From positions 1 through 57,500 of the forward strand of contig CAUJEM010000138.1 of assembly GCA_963169915.1 (NCBI GenBank): 57,500 nt of DNA. The letters are read 5' to 3'. Both the position numbers and the translations under genes were made by a program. Source of the DNA: Myxococcota bacterium (GTDB lineage Bacteria; Myxococcota_A; Polyangia; Polyangiales; Polyangiaceae). A model generated the notes under the pieces. The model searched no databases, was not told where the DNA came from, and saw only the letters and a program-made list of their open reading frames with translations. Below, in pieces: positions 1-8,700 of this stretch (positions are counted from its first letter, which is position 1; each line of letters starts with the position of its first letter).

Positions 1-737
1 GTGTAGCGCCGCGTGTGGCTGGCGATGGTGCGGATCCGCGCGGGCTGATGCACGACGTGGTGGTGGACCGAGTGCGAGAAGACGAAGGCCGAGGCGCAGA
101 AGACGTACGGGACCGGCGGATAGAACCAGAGCGTGGTCGCGTAGCCGTCGATCCAGATGAAGGAGGGCGGCATCGGCGCCCAGCCGACGTAACCGTAGCC
201 GTCGATCGGCGTGCGCCACACGACCCACGCCTTGGCGTACTGCCTCCCTGGGATCCACACCCAGCCAGCGCTGCTGGTCCAGACCCACCGGCCGTAGTGG
301 TAGACCACCCAAGCGAAGGGATCTTGGCTGACCCAGACCCAGTCCCCCTCTTCGTCTACCGCCCAGGAGCCGCGCGTCACGTAGGGGGCGAAGTCCTCCC
401 CGACGAGCCGTCGATCCGGCACCCAGACCACGCCGTAGGTCGGATCTTCGACCCAGCCTCCATAGGCGTCGAGGGTCTGACGGAAATCCGTGAGGGCGCT
501 CGGGTCATTGTCCGAGTAGACCTCCACGGGGGGCGCCGGAGCCGGGGCCGCGCTCGCGCCAGCCCAAGGGTCCACGGGGCCCGCGGAGGGGGCGGGCTGG
601 GGCGCCGGAGCGGCGCTCGAGCCCGCGCTACCTGCCGCTGGCGCTTGGGCGGCGACGGGCAGCGCCAACGTCGTCACGGCCAGCAGCGCAGCGACCCTGA
701 GCCACCCTCGAACCATGAACTGCATGGAGTTTAGCAT
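1..737 (-). CDS. Secreted Trp-rich DUF6600-like protein (partial, C-terminus outside window)
   Basis: The reading frame is open on the minus strand from an ATG at 737 to the window edge, about 245 codons, so the C-terminus is missing. The first ~35 residues are a signal peptide with a hydrophobic core and a VAAQA-like cleavage site. A Pro/Ala-rich linker follows, then tryptophan- and tyrosine-rich blocks such as YGGWVEDPTYG, VVYHYGRWVW, GWVWIPG and YVGWAPMPP. These are the hallmark of the DUF6600 family, envelope proteins of unknown function in Proteobacteria and Myxococcota. In-frame ATGs at 725 and 716 are alternative starts, and no Shine-Dalgarno sequence decides between them. The protein is probably exported to the periplasm or surface. 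No molecular function can be assigned. Confidence 0.8.
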   Translation of the reverse strand, partial: MLNSMQFMVRGWLRVAALLAVTTLALPVAAQAPAAGSAGSSAAPAPQPAPSAGPVDPWAGASAAPAPAPPVEVYSDNDPSALTDFRQTLDAYGGWVEDPTYGVVWVPDRRLVGEDFAPYVTRGSWAVDEEGDWVWVSQDPFAWVVYHYGRWVWTSSAGWVWIPGRQYAKAWVVWRTPIDGYGYVGWAPMPPSFIWIDGYATTLWFYPPVPYVFCASAFVFSHSVHHHVVHQPARIRTIASHTRRY

Positions 738-973
738 GCGCTCTCACCCGCTCCTCAGCAACCCGAGCGCTCGAGACCCGGCGCCGCGGCGTGGCCATCG
801 GCGGGGCGTCGCTCAGGGTTGAGTCCTCGCTCGGCCCGACCGCCCTGCCGCCCGCGGCGCGGCCCCAGCGGCGCTCCACTCCATGAAAACCCGTGGTTTC
901 CCGGAGGCTTCGCGGCGGATCCGCGCCCCCGGGGCCGCCCCACGCCAAGGCGACCTGAGCTAGGCTCCCCGGG

Positions 974-2320
974 GTGCACCGGCGACGCTGGCTCCTCTCC
1001 GTGCTCGGCTGCTGCTGCGCCTGCGCCCCGAGCCCTCCTGGAGCGCCGACCACCGAGGCGCGCTGCGCGACGCGCGTGGAGGTGGGCGCGAGGCCCTTGC
1101 CGCCACCGGTCGCGAGGCCGCGCCCCACCTCGCTCCTGGTCGGGACGCTCAGCGCGAGCCGGGCGCGACTGCTCGAGGAGCTGGAGGCGCGGGTCCCACG
1201 CGAGCTGGCGCGGGTCCACCAGCGCGACGCAGGGGACGCCGGGAAGGTCAGCTACAGCGTGCAGCGAGGCGGCTTCGATCTGAGGGTCGCGGGCTCCACG
1301 CTGGAGCTCCACGCGCCCATCAGCGCCGAGGCCGAGCTCTGCAAGGAGCTCGGTCCGCTGTGCGTCACCTACGGCCGCTGTAGCCCGCGCTTCGACGCGC
1401 GGGTGAGCGCGCCGGCCATCGTCGGGCCTGGGTTCTCTCTCCCGCGCGCCCGCGTGGAGGTCACGCTGACGCGCTCGTGCAGCGTGCTCGGCTTCGACGC
1501 GACCGGTGAGCTGAAGCGGATCGCCGCCGAGCAGGCGCAGCTGGTCGAGCGGCGCGTGAACGCCGCGCTACCGGAGCCCGGCGGCGCGATCCGACAGCTG
1601 TGGCGGGCGCTCGCGGCGCCCATCGCGCTGAGCGCGGAGAGCTGCCTCTGGGTAACGCCCACGGCCTTGATCCAAGCGCCGCTGCGCGCGGAGCCGGCGC
1701 AGCTCCAGGCTCGCCTGGGCGTCCGCGGGACGCTGACCCTCGAGCGTCCCTGTACCGGCGAGGCGCGCCCCCCGAGCGAGCCTCCCGACCCCAGCGTGGA
1801 GCCGCTGCCAGCGCTGAGTCAGCTCAGCCTCCCCGTCGCGCTCCGGTGGGACGACGTGTCGGCCGAGCTCAGCCGGACCGCGACGGGAGCGGCTGGTGGC
1901 CTGCGCGTGCTGGCGCTCCGCGCCGAGGGCGCCTCCAGCGGGCACGGCAACGTCTTGGCGCTCACCGTCACCGTCGACGGCGGCGTCTGCGGGGAGCTCC
2001 GGCTGACGGCCACGCCCTCCTGGTCTCCTTCCGAGCGCAAGCTCCGCTTGACGCGGCTCGCGCTGGTCGAGCCGAGCCTGGCGCCGCGGCTCCGCCCCTT
2101 GCTCGAGCACCTCGCGGCCAAGGCGAGCGTCTCGCTGCCCTTCGGCGTGGACTCCGTCCCCAGCTCGCTCCAGGCCCTCCTGGAGTCGGCGGCCGTGGAC
2201 GAGCTGCTCACCCCGCGCCTCGTCGAGGTGACCGTCGACGTCCCCGACGTCCTCATCGAGCGCGGGGCGCTCGTGCCGGTCTTGCGCCTCCGGGGCGAGC
2301 TCTCGGCCGGCCTGCGCTGA
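974..2320 (+). CDS. DUF4403-like lipoprotein
   Basis: 448 residues from a GTG start. The N-terminus is a short basic stretch, a hydrophobic core and a cysteine cluster (LGCCCAC) that can serve as a lipobox, so the protein is probably a lipoprotein. The body alternates beta-rich segments with amphipathic helices, including LLEELEARVPREL and a WRALAAPIAL block. That pattern resembles the DUF4403 family, lipid-binding-like (TULIP/BPI-like) envelope proteins. There is no catalytic motif. It is divergent from the DUF6600-like gene upstream and convergent with the glycosyltransferase gene downstream, which starts its stop codon 40 bp away. The family call rests on pattern recognition only, and the function is unknown. 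Confidence 0.65.
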   Translation: MHRRRWLLSVLGCCCACAPSPPGAPTTEARCATRVEVGARPLPPPVARPRPTSLLVGTLSASRARLLEELEARVPRELARVHQRDAGDAGKVSYSVQRGGFDLRVAGSTLELHAPISAEAELCKELGPLCVTYGRCSPRFDARVSAPAIVGPGFSLPRARVEVTLTRSCSVLGFDATGELKRIAAEQAQLVERRVNAALPEPGGAIRQLWRALAAPIALSAESCLWVTPTALIQAPLRAEPAQLQARLGVRGTLTLERPCTGEARPPSEPPDPSVEPLPALSQLSLPVALRWDDVSAELSRTATGAAGGLRVLALRAEGASSGHGNVLALTVTVDGGVCGELRLTATPSWSPSERKLRLTRLALVEPSLAPRLRPLLEHLAAKASVSLPFGVDSVPSSLQALLESAAVDELLTPRLVEVTVDVPDVLIERGALVPVLRLRGELSAGLR

Positions 2321-2359
2321 ACGCTGGGCTTCGTCGCGCCCAGGGCCTCCCTCTCGCGC

Positions 2360-4063
2360 TCAGGGCGGCGCAGCTGCTGGCGCCGCCGCGGGGCGCAGGT
2401 AGAGCCACGCGACGGGGACGCCGTCGTAGACGCCCAAATGGGTAGGGCTCACGCTGCCGTAGACCACCCAGATCTGCTGCTCCACGCGCGCCATGTGCGC
2501 CTCGTGGTGATAGAGCGCGACGGAGCTGCCCACGATGGACAGCGTGCCCCGCAGATCGGCGCGCACGCGGCCGTCGGCGCGGAGCTGCTCCCAGCTCTGG
2601 AGGGCGGTGTCGTGCACGTACACGCTCGCGTTCTTGGGCGCCCACTCGTTGATGAACGGCGCGAGCGCGCCGGTCTGGTAACCCCAGAAGCCGCGGTTCA
2701 ACCCCAGGGTGGCCGCGCCCGGTGCCCCGCCGACGAGCGGCACGTAGGCCGAGAGCCCCCACGGGTGCGAGTGCGCGGTCATGACGACAGGCGCCACGAG
2801 GACGGCCGCCGCCGCCAGCTTCACCCCGGCGCGCCGCCCGCGCGCCGCCCACGTCGCCCCCTCGAGGCCGCGCGTCAGCCCGGCGCACACCGCGGCGAAG
2901 CCCTGCGCGGCGAACAAGCAGAGGAACGGGTACGCCGTGAGCCAGTGCTTCGTCCCGCCGAAGATGGGCGTCCCGGGGCTCAGCCACGGCCCGTAGCTCG
3001 CCAGGATGCAGAGCAGCCACAAGAGCTCCGTGGAGCGACGCTGCGGCTGGTCCCAGCGCACCGCCTCCGCCTGCCGGCGCCACCGCCGCCAGTACGGCGT
3101 CACCAGCCGCCTCACCGCTCCGCTCAGCCCCACGACGCTCAGCGCCAGGGTGACGGTGGGGACGGTCGCCGCCGTCATCACCCACGCGTAGCCCAGCGGC
3201 ATGGGCGGCTTCCAGTAGGTGCGCCCTAGAAACTCCATGTTGTAGTAGTCGTGCTTCAGGTGGAAGGCCGCCCAGCCCACGAGCCGCTGGCCCGTGTCGT
3301 GCCAGAGCCATGGCCACGAGCCGTAGAGCACCAGCGGCCCCAACACCGCCATCGCCAGCAGCGCGGCCGGCAACGACGCTCGCCCGCGTCGCCAGCCACT
3401 CCACACCGCTCGACCCCGCGTCAGGACGACGTGAGCCAGCACCGCGAGCGGGAAGATCCACGCGTTGTGCTTGGTGGCGAGGAAGAGCCCATAGAGCAGG
3501 CCGGTGGCCACCGCCCACCGCCACCCTCCCGCGTCGAGCGAGCGAGCGTAGGCCCAGGTGGTCGCGAGCCACATCGTCGCCACGGGCACGTCGAAGCAGT
3601 CGAGGTGCGAGTGATAGAAGGTGGCGGGCATCGCGCCGAGCGACACCGCGGCGATCACCGCCGGGAGTCGGCCGATCGCCTTGGCGCCCCACGCGTAGGT
3701 CGTGGCGAGCCACAGCCCCCCCATCACCATGCCCGGCAAGCGCATGGCCGTGCCCGCGTCCGGCAGCAGCCGCCACTTCTCGAACAGCAGCCAGTGGCTG
3801 AGCGCGAACAGGCTCTTCATGAGCGGCGGGTGCTCGCGGTTGGCGGACCAGTAACGATCGATGGTCGCCTGCTCGAGCGCCTCTAGCGGCCGATCCACGA
3901 GGAGCTTGAACCACGCCTCGTAGCTGCGGGCGGCCTGGAAGTAGAAGCCCTCGTCCCGCGCGTAGCCGAGCGTCGGGGCCGTCGCGAGCAGCAGCGCCAC
4001 GTAGGCGGTGAGCAGCAGCGCCGCGACGCTCAGATCCGTGAGCCAAGCCTGGCGGCGGGTCAT
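2360..4063 (-). CDS. GT39-family (PMT/ArnT-like) integral membrane glycosyltransferase
   Basis: 567 residues, many of them in transmembrane helices. A first helix (~10-30) is followed by the acidic pair D37-E38 in an ARDEGFY context, the luminal/periplasmic catalytic signature of GT-C enzymes such as protein O-mannosyltransferases and ArnT. The HPPLMK block and the later YHSHLDCFDVPV block also fit this fold. Such enzymes transfer a sugar from a polyprenyl-phosphate donor to a protein or lipid on the outer face of the inner membrane; the acceptor here cannot be told. The ATG at 4063 overlaps the stop of the upstream gene (ATGA), so the two are translationally coupled. A larger frame continues upstream, but only by overlapping that gene. 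Confidence 0.85.
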   Translation of the reverse strand: MTRRQAWLTDLSVAALLLTAYVALLLATAPTLGYARDEGFYFQAARSYEAWFKLLVDRPLEALEQATIDRYWSANREHPPLMKSLFALSHWLLFEKWRLLPDAGTAMRLPGMVMGGLWLATTYAWGAKAIGRLPAVIAAVSLGAMPATFYHSHLDCFDVPVATMWLATTWAYARSLDAGGWRWAVATGLLYGLFLATKHNAWIFPLAVLAHVVLTRGRAVWSGWRRGRASLPAALLAMAVLGPLVLYGSWPWLWHDTGQRLVGWAAFHLKHDYYNMEFLGRTYWKPPMPLGYAWVMTAATVPTVTLALSVVGLSGAVRRLVTPYWRRWRRQAEAVRWDQPQRRSTELLWLLCILASYGPWLSPGTPIFGGTKHWLTAYPFLCLFAAQGFAAVCAGLTRGLEGATWAARGRRAGVKLAAAAVLVAPVVMTAHSHPWGLSAYVPLVGGAPGAATLGLNRGFWGYQTGALAPFINEWAPKNASVYVHDTALQSWEQLRADGRVRADLRGTLSIVGSSVALYHHEAHMARVEQQIWVVYGSVSPTHLGVYDGVPVAWLYLRPAAAPAAAPP

Positions 4064-4968
4064 CGGCTGTCCGCCTGGAAGCAGAACTGCCGCTGCGCCG
4101 GATCCGCGCTGGACACCCGGAATTCCACGGTGGCGCGGGTCCCCGCGGGCACGCCCGTGGCGAACTCGAAGCCCCGCCAGCCCTGCTCGTCCCGGTGCTC
4201 CCAGCGCCCCAGGCTCCGCCCATCGACGCGCACCTCCAGCTCGACGGGGGTGCCCGCGCCGTCGCGCATCAAGAACCACGACAGCCCGCCGTAGCCTCGG
4301 AGGAGCGGCCCGAGCGTCGCCTCCGGGAACTCGATGACGAGCTGGCCCTGCCGGGGTGGGTGCGCCCACAAGCAGTAGCGTGGGCGGTAGTCCTGATCAT
4401 CGAGCAGCGTGAGCCCGACGTACTCCGCGTCGCCCCCGCCGCACTGGAAGCGCTGCGTCGGAGACGCCATCGGGCCGTGCAGGCCGCCGGCGGTGGCGCG
4501 GCCCGTGGTCGTCCAGGCGCAGGGCCTGCCGTCGCTCGTGACGCGCGCGCTGTGCGGGCCGAAGGCGCGCAGGAAATCGTAGCTGAGCCGAGCCGGCTGC
4601 GGGTTCTCCAGGACGCGCAGCCAGAATTTGCCATGCTGCTCTTCGACGACGGGGCGCCAACCCTCGAGCTCCGGCGCCCGTTGCCCGAGCAGGCTGATCT
4701 CGATGGCTCGAGCGAACGGGGTGACGTCGGCCCGTCCGAGCTGCTCGAGCGGGAAGGCAGCGTCACCGAGGGCGTGACGCGCCAGCGGCTCCGCCCAGCT
4801 GGGCGCCACGACGACGAGCTCCCCGGCGCCCCGTAGCTGCTCGACGGCGGGGCGGAGCTGCTGCCACTGCGCCAAGGACGGGGCGCGCCGTGAGAAGTAG
4901 ACGTGCCCCCCTAGCTCCGCCAGCCCGAGCAGCGGCAGACTCCACCAGAGCAGGCGCAGGGGTCGCAT
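4060..4968 (-). CDS. Membrane-anchored protein of unknown function, coupled to the GT39 gene
   Basis: 302 residues from the ATG at 4968, which begins a signal-anchor (PLRLLWWSLPLLGLAELGG). An in-frame GTG at 4989 is an alternative start. The rest is predicted periplasmic. It has four cysteines and a C-terminal beta-rich stretch (LEVRVDGRSLGRWEHRD, TVEFRVSS) resembling a carbohydrate-binding-module or jelly-roll fold, though no family is recognised. Its stop overlaps the start of the glycosyltransferase gene by four bases, so the pair probably forms a unit in which this protein presents substrate to, or processes product of, the GT39 enzyme. That role is inferred only from gene order. Confidence 0.75.
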   Translation of the reverse strand: MRPLRLLWWSLPLLGLAELGGHVYFSRRAPSLAQWQQLRPAVEQLRGAGELVVVAPSWAEPLARHALGDAAFPLEQLGRADVTPFARAIEISLLGQRAPELEGWRPVVEEQHGKFWLRVLENPQPARLSYDFLRAFGPHSARVTSDGRPCAWTTTGRATAGGLHGPMASPTQRFQCGGGDAEYVGLTLLDDQDYRPRYCLWAHPPRQGQLVIEFPEATLGPLLRGYGGLSWFLMRDGAGTPVELEVRVDGRSLGRWEHRDEQGWRGFEFATGVPAGTRATVEFRVSSADPAQRQFCFQADSR

Positions 4969-5050
4969 GGTCGCCGCGGAGACTGCCACAAGTCACCGCG
5001 CCCTCGCTGACCTTGACCAAGAGGCCAGAGGCCTCTGCCGGGCTCGCGTC

Positions 5051-5080
5051 AGTGTACTTTTCATTTTAGCGATGCTGCAA
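5051..5080 (-). promoter_or_regulatory. Possible sigma-70 promoter for the GT39 two-gene unit
   Basis: On the minus strand TTGCAG (5080-5075) and TACACT (5056-5051) lie 18 bp apart in an AT-richer island, giving a leader of about 76 nt before the ATG at 4968. The match to consensus is only moderate. A 12-bp perfect palindrome, CAGAGGCCTCTG, at 5026-5037 lies just downstream and could be an operator. Confidence 0.35.
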
Positions 5081-5089
5081 TGACGCGGA

Positions 5090-5103
5090 TTTCAGATCTG
5101 AAA
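5090..5103. promoter_or_regulatory. Perfect 14-bp palindrome, candidate enhancer-binding-protein site
   Basis: TTTCAGATCTGAAA is its own reverse complement. It lies about 69-82 bp upstream of the transcription start predicted from the sigma-54 promoter at 5146-5161, a usual place for an upstream activating sequence bound by a dimeric AAA+ activator. It could instead be an operator for the minus-strand genes, whose possible promoter ends at 5080. Confidence 0.5.
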
Positions 5104-5115
5104 GGGCACTTAACG

Positions 5116-5128
5116 TAACCCTTTGATT
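5116..5128 (-). promoter_or_regulatory. IHF-binding-site consensus match
   Basis: Read on the minus strand this is AATCAAAGGGTTA, which fits the IHF consensus WATCAANNNNTTR at every position. It sits between the palindrome (5090-5103) and the -24/-12 elements, where IHF bends DNA to bring a sigma-54 activator to the polymerase. A 13-bp degenerate match can arise by chance, but its position makes a role likely. Confidence 0.5.
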
Positions 5129-5145
5129 ATTTTGCACTTGCACAT

Positions 5146-5161
5146 TGGCATGGCTGCTGCA
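5146..5161 (+). promoter_or_regulatory. Sigma-54 (-24/-12) promoter
   Basis: TGGCATGGCTGCTGCA has the invariant GG (5147-5148) and GC (5159-5160) separated by exactly 10 bp. It matches the TGGCACG-N4-TTGCW consensus at 10 of 12 defined positions. The predicted transcription start is near 5172. No gene starts soon downstream; instead a strong terminator lies at 5251-5305, so the product is probably a small RNA. Confidence 0.7.
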
Positions 5162-5171
5162 TAATAGGCAG

Positions 5172-5300
5172 CGGCGGTTGGCGAACAACGGTCACCGAAG
5201 TTCTCAGCCGGCCCTAACATCATCCCAGTACCTCGTGCTGGCCGTCTCTGCGGCGGCTCTCGTGTCCCCTCCCCCACCCCCCACGAGAGCCGCCGTTTTT
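5172..5300 (+). ncRNA. Candidate sigma-54-dependent small RNA (~130 nt)
   Basis: The transcript is bounded by the predicted start 12 bp downstream of the -12 element and by the intrinsic terminator at 5251-5305. No plausible reading frame with a ribosome-binding site lies inside. Visible structure: a small GTTG/CAAC hairpin near the 5' end, a possible CGGCC/GGCCG stem in the middle, and the 14-bp terminator stem whose 17-nt loop (5265-5281) is almost all C. C-rich exposed loops are typical of sRNAs that pair with G-rich Shine-Dalgarno sequences. Myxococcus xanthus has a sigma-54-controlled developmental sRNA, Pxr, of similar size. I cannot compare the sequences from memory, so any relationship is open. 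Confidence 0.6.
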
Positions 5301-5305
5301 ATTTT
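5251..5305 (+). terminator. Strong intrinsic terminator with C-rich loop
   Basis: The 14-bp perfect stem CGGCGGCTCTCGTG (5251-5264) pairs with CACGAGAGCCGCCG (5282-5295). The loop is 17 nt and pyrimidine-rich. TTTTTATTTT follows at once (5296-5305). It ends the sRNA candidate about 95 bp before the next gene. Confidence 0.9.
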
Positions 5306-5400
5306 GTCGTCGCGCCGGCTGAGAGGCAGGCGCGTGCTCCGGGGCTCGTGGACCGACGAGCGCGCGCACGGGGGCTGAGGCTTGCGGTAGAGTGCCGCGC

Positions 5401-5730
5401 ATGTTCGAGGCCTTGTCGCGTCAAGATCGGCTCCTGCTGCTCAAGTTCGTGTGCGCCTTCGCCTGGGTGGATCTGGAGGTGACCGACGCCGAGCGCCGCT
5501 TCGTCGAGCGGCTCGTCGAGCGGCTCGAGCTCGAGCCCAGCGAGCGCGCGGAGGTCGAGCGGTGGCTCAGCGTGGCTCCCTCGCCGCAGTCGGTGGAGCC
5601 GGCCCTCATCCCCGCGGAGCATCGGCGCACGTTCATCGAGACGCTGCGCGCCGTGATCTACGCGGACGGCGGGGTGGACGAGGAGGAGCGCCAGCGCTTC
5701 GAGGCATTGAAAGAGAAGCTCCACGGCTAG
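5401..5730 (+). CDS. TerB-like (tellurite-resistance family) small protein
   Basis: 109 residues from the ATG at 5401; an in-frame GTG at 5392 is the alternative. It is all-alpha with two acidic motifs typical of the TerB/DjlA fold. One is in the first half (AWVDLEVTDAERRFVERL) and the other near the end (IYADGGVDEEERQRFEAL), where aspartates and glutamates can bind a metal ion. In other bacteria TerB-family proteins act in stress response at the membrane. The gene is convergent with the P-type ATPase gene, 15 bp away, and lies downstream of the sRNA terminator, so it should have its own promoter, which I could not identify. Confidence 0.7.
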   Translation: MFEALSRQDRLLLLKFVCAFAWVDLEVTDAERRFVERLVERLELEPSERAEVERWLSVAPSPQSVEPALIPAEHRRTFIETLRAVIYADGGVDEEERQRFEALKEKLHG

Positions 5731-5745
5731 GCCGCGCCCGCCGCC

Positions 5746-8700
5746 TCAAGCCTCGACGGGCGTCCCCTGCGGCAGGGCCGCCGCCAGCGCGCGGCGCACG
5801 TCCTGCGGGAGGATGGGGTGGCTGGCGAGCTTCCGATAGAGCTGCTCTGCGCCACGCGGCGCCAGCACGGCGACCCCCGTCGCGACCGCGCTCGCCGAGA
5901 GCGCCGTCGCCCACCCCACCGGCCCGATGGGGCGGCACCCAAAGAAGTGGCTGAGCCCCGGCGTCTGCACGACCGCGCCGAGCGCCGCCACCGACCCCAG
6001 GCTCGTGAGCACGACCGGCAGCGTGAGCCCTCCGGAGGCGAGGGTCTGCCCGAGCTGCGTCCCCACCAGCGCGACGAGGCCGACGGTCCGCGCGCGCTCG
6101 GCCCCGCCCGTCAGCCGACCGACGAGCCACGCGCTCCCCGCGCCGAGCGCGGTGATGGCCGCGCGCGCGGCGATGTCACGCGAGAGGGGCGCCCCGAGCG
6201 ACGCCTCCGGGCCCTCGCTCGCCAGACGCTCCATCACCTGCGCCGTCGGCGGACGGAGCGCGATGGCCATGGCCGGCGCCACGTCCGTCAGCAGGTTCAC
6301 GATGAGCAGCTGCCGCGGGTGGAGCGGCGGACGCCCATCGATCAGCCCTCCCAACACCGTGAAGCCGATCTCACCGAAGTTGCCACCGACCAAGATGGCC
6401 ACGGCGTCCCGCACCGCGGCCCAGACGGCGCGGCCTTCGGTGACGGCGTGGACGATGGTCTCGATGCGCTCATCGACCAGGACGACGTCCGCCGCCGCCC
6501 GCACGGCCGCCGTGTGCCCTCCGATCGCGATCCCGACGTTCGCGACGCGGATGGCGGGGGCGTCGTTGGCGCCGTCGCCCACCATGGCCACGATCTGCCC
6601 GCGCCGCTGGAGCGCGCGCACGATCCGCACCTTCTGCGTCGGCGTGACGCGGGCGAACACGCTGACGCCATCGAGCCGCGCGTCGAGCTCCGCCTCCCCG
6701 AGGGCCGCGAGCTCCGCGCCGGTGAGCAAGGCGCCAGGGCCGCCCAGCCCGAGCTCCTCCGCGATGGCCAGCGCGGTGCTCGGGTGGTCACCCGTGATCA
6801 TCACGCTGGCCACGCCCGCCTTGCTCAGCCGACCGAGCGCCGCCTTCGCGCTGGGTCGCACCGGATCGCTGAACGCGATGAAGCCCTTGAAGCACAGCCC
6901 CACCGGCGGCTGGGTCACGTCACCCGGGGGTTCGACCATCCGCTCTGCGACGGCGATGATCCGTAGGCCGCGTGCGGCGAGCTGCTGGACCTGGTGACCG
7001 AGGGCGGTCCGCTCGATGGGCCCCAGCTCGAGCCGCTGCCCGTCCCGCTCGAGCTCCGTGCAGTGCTGCAGCACGAGCTCCGGCGCCCCCTTGATGGCGA
7101 GGCGGCTCCCCGCGCGCGAGGTCCCGAGCGCGGCGTGGTAGCCCCGCCCGGACTCGAAGGCGAGCTCCGCGTGGCGCTGCCAGCCCTCACAGCCGTAGTC
7201 CGAGCGCAGCGCGAGCTTCTTGGCGGCGCGCAGGAGCGCCTCGTCGGTCGAGTCGAGGTGGCGGGAGCCGGCGCTCGGCTCACCGCCGGCGCGCAGCGCC
7301 ACCGCGAGGGCGCGCAGCCGCGGCCCCGTGAGCACCTCCGCGCGCTCCTCGACGACGCCATCGCTGATGAGCGACAGCTCGATGCGCCCCTGGGTGACGG
7401 TGCCGGTCTTGTCGAAGCACACGACGTTCACCCGCCCGAGCGCCTCGATGCCGTGGAGGTTGCGCACGAGCGCGCCACGCTTGGCCAGCCGCGAGGCCGC
7501 CGCGCGCTGCGCCGCCGACGCGAGCAGCGGCAGGCCCTCGGGCATGGAGGCGACCGCCAGGCTGACGCCGGTCCCGATCAGATCCTCGAGCCGACGCCCG
7601 CGGAGCAGGCCCGCGAGCACGACCGCGCCCGCCGAGCCCAACGCGACCGGCCCCGTCTGGCTGATGAGCTGCTTGAGCCGCAGCTCCACCCCGCTAGGGA
7701 TGCGGTGCTGCGCGCGCGCCGCGGCGACGCCTCGGCGCGCCTCCGTCTCGTCTCCCACCGCCACGACGACGGCGGTGGCGGAGCCGGCCGCGACGCACTG
7801 CCCCGCGAAGATCATGCTGCTGCGGTCGGCGACCGCGGTCTCGAAAGAGGCGTGGGCGCCCTTGCGCACGGGGAGCGACTCCCCGGTCAGCGCCGATCCG
7901 TCCACCTCGAGCGACTCACTGGTGATGATCCGGCAGTCTGCCGGCACCACGTCCCCAGGGCCGAGCAGGACGATGTCACCCTTCACGAGCGCCTCCGCCG
8001 CGACGTCCAAGGTGCGGCCGTCCCGCCGCACCAGCGCCCGCCGACGCACCCCCCGCTCGAGCTGCTGGATGGCGCGCTCTACCGAGAAGCGCTGGAGCCC
8101 GCCGAGCACCGCGTTGACCAGCGCCACCCCGCCCAAGATCCCCGCGTCCGCCGCGGAGCCCACGACCGCCGACAACGCGGCGCCCGCGGCCAGCAGCGGG
8201 GCCAGCGGGTTGAACAGCTCCGCGGAGATGCTCTCGCCGAGCTCGCTCACGACGGACTTGGGCCGCTCGCGGGGCGGCGTCCGGGTGCTGACCTCCGCGG
8301 CGGTGAGCCCCTGCTGGGGATCGCTGGACAAGCGCCGCAGCACCCCCTCCGCCTCGAGCGCGTGCCACGGCGTCCGATCTCGCGGGGCGGGGAGCACGCG
8401 CCGCAAGGTGGACGCCGCCGTGCGCCAGCCGTTGCTGATGGTGACGAGCGACGCGCCGTTGACGACCGCGAGCACCCGAGAGGTCGTCAGCTCCACGACC
8501 CCGCTCGCGCTGACGAGCGCGCCGAGCGACGCCGCGCCGATCGCCACCTTGACGCTCTCCAGCGAGACGCTGCGCGCCTGCGCTGCCGCCTCGATGAGCA
8601 CCCGGGCGTCGTCGAGGCCCTGCTTGCCGATGAGGTGGGCGCCCCACGGGACGGGCAGCCCCGGCGCGACGAGCCCCACGCTCACGTCCGCCAGCGCCAG

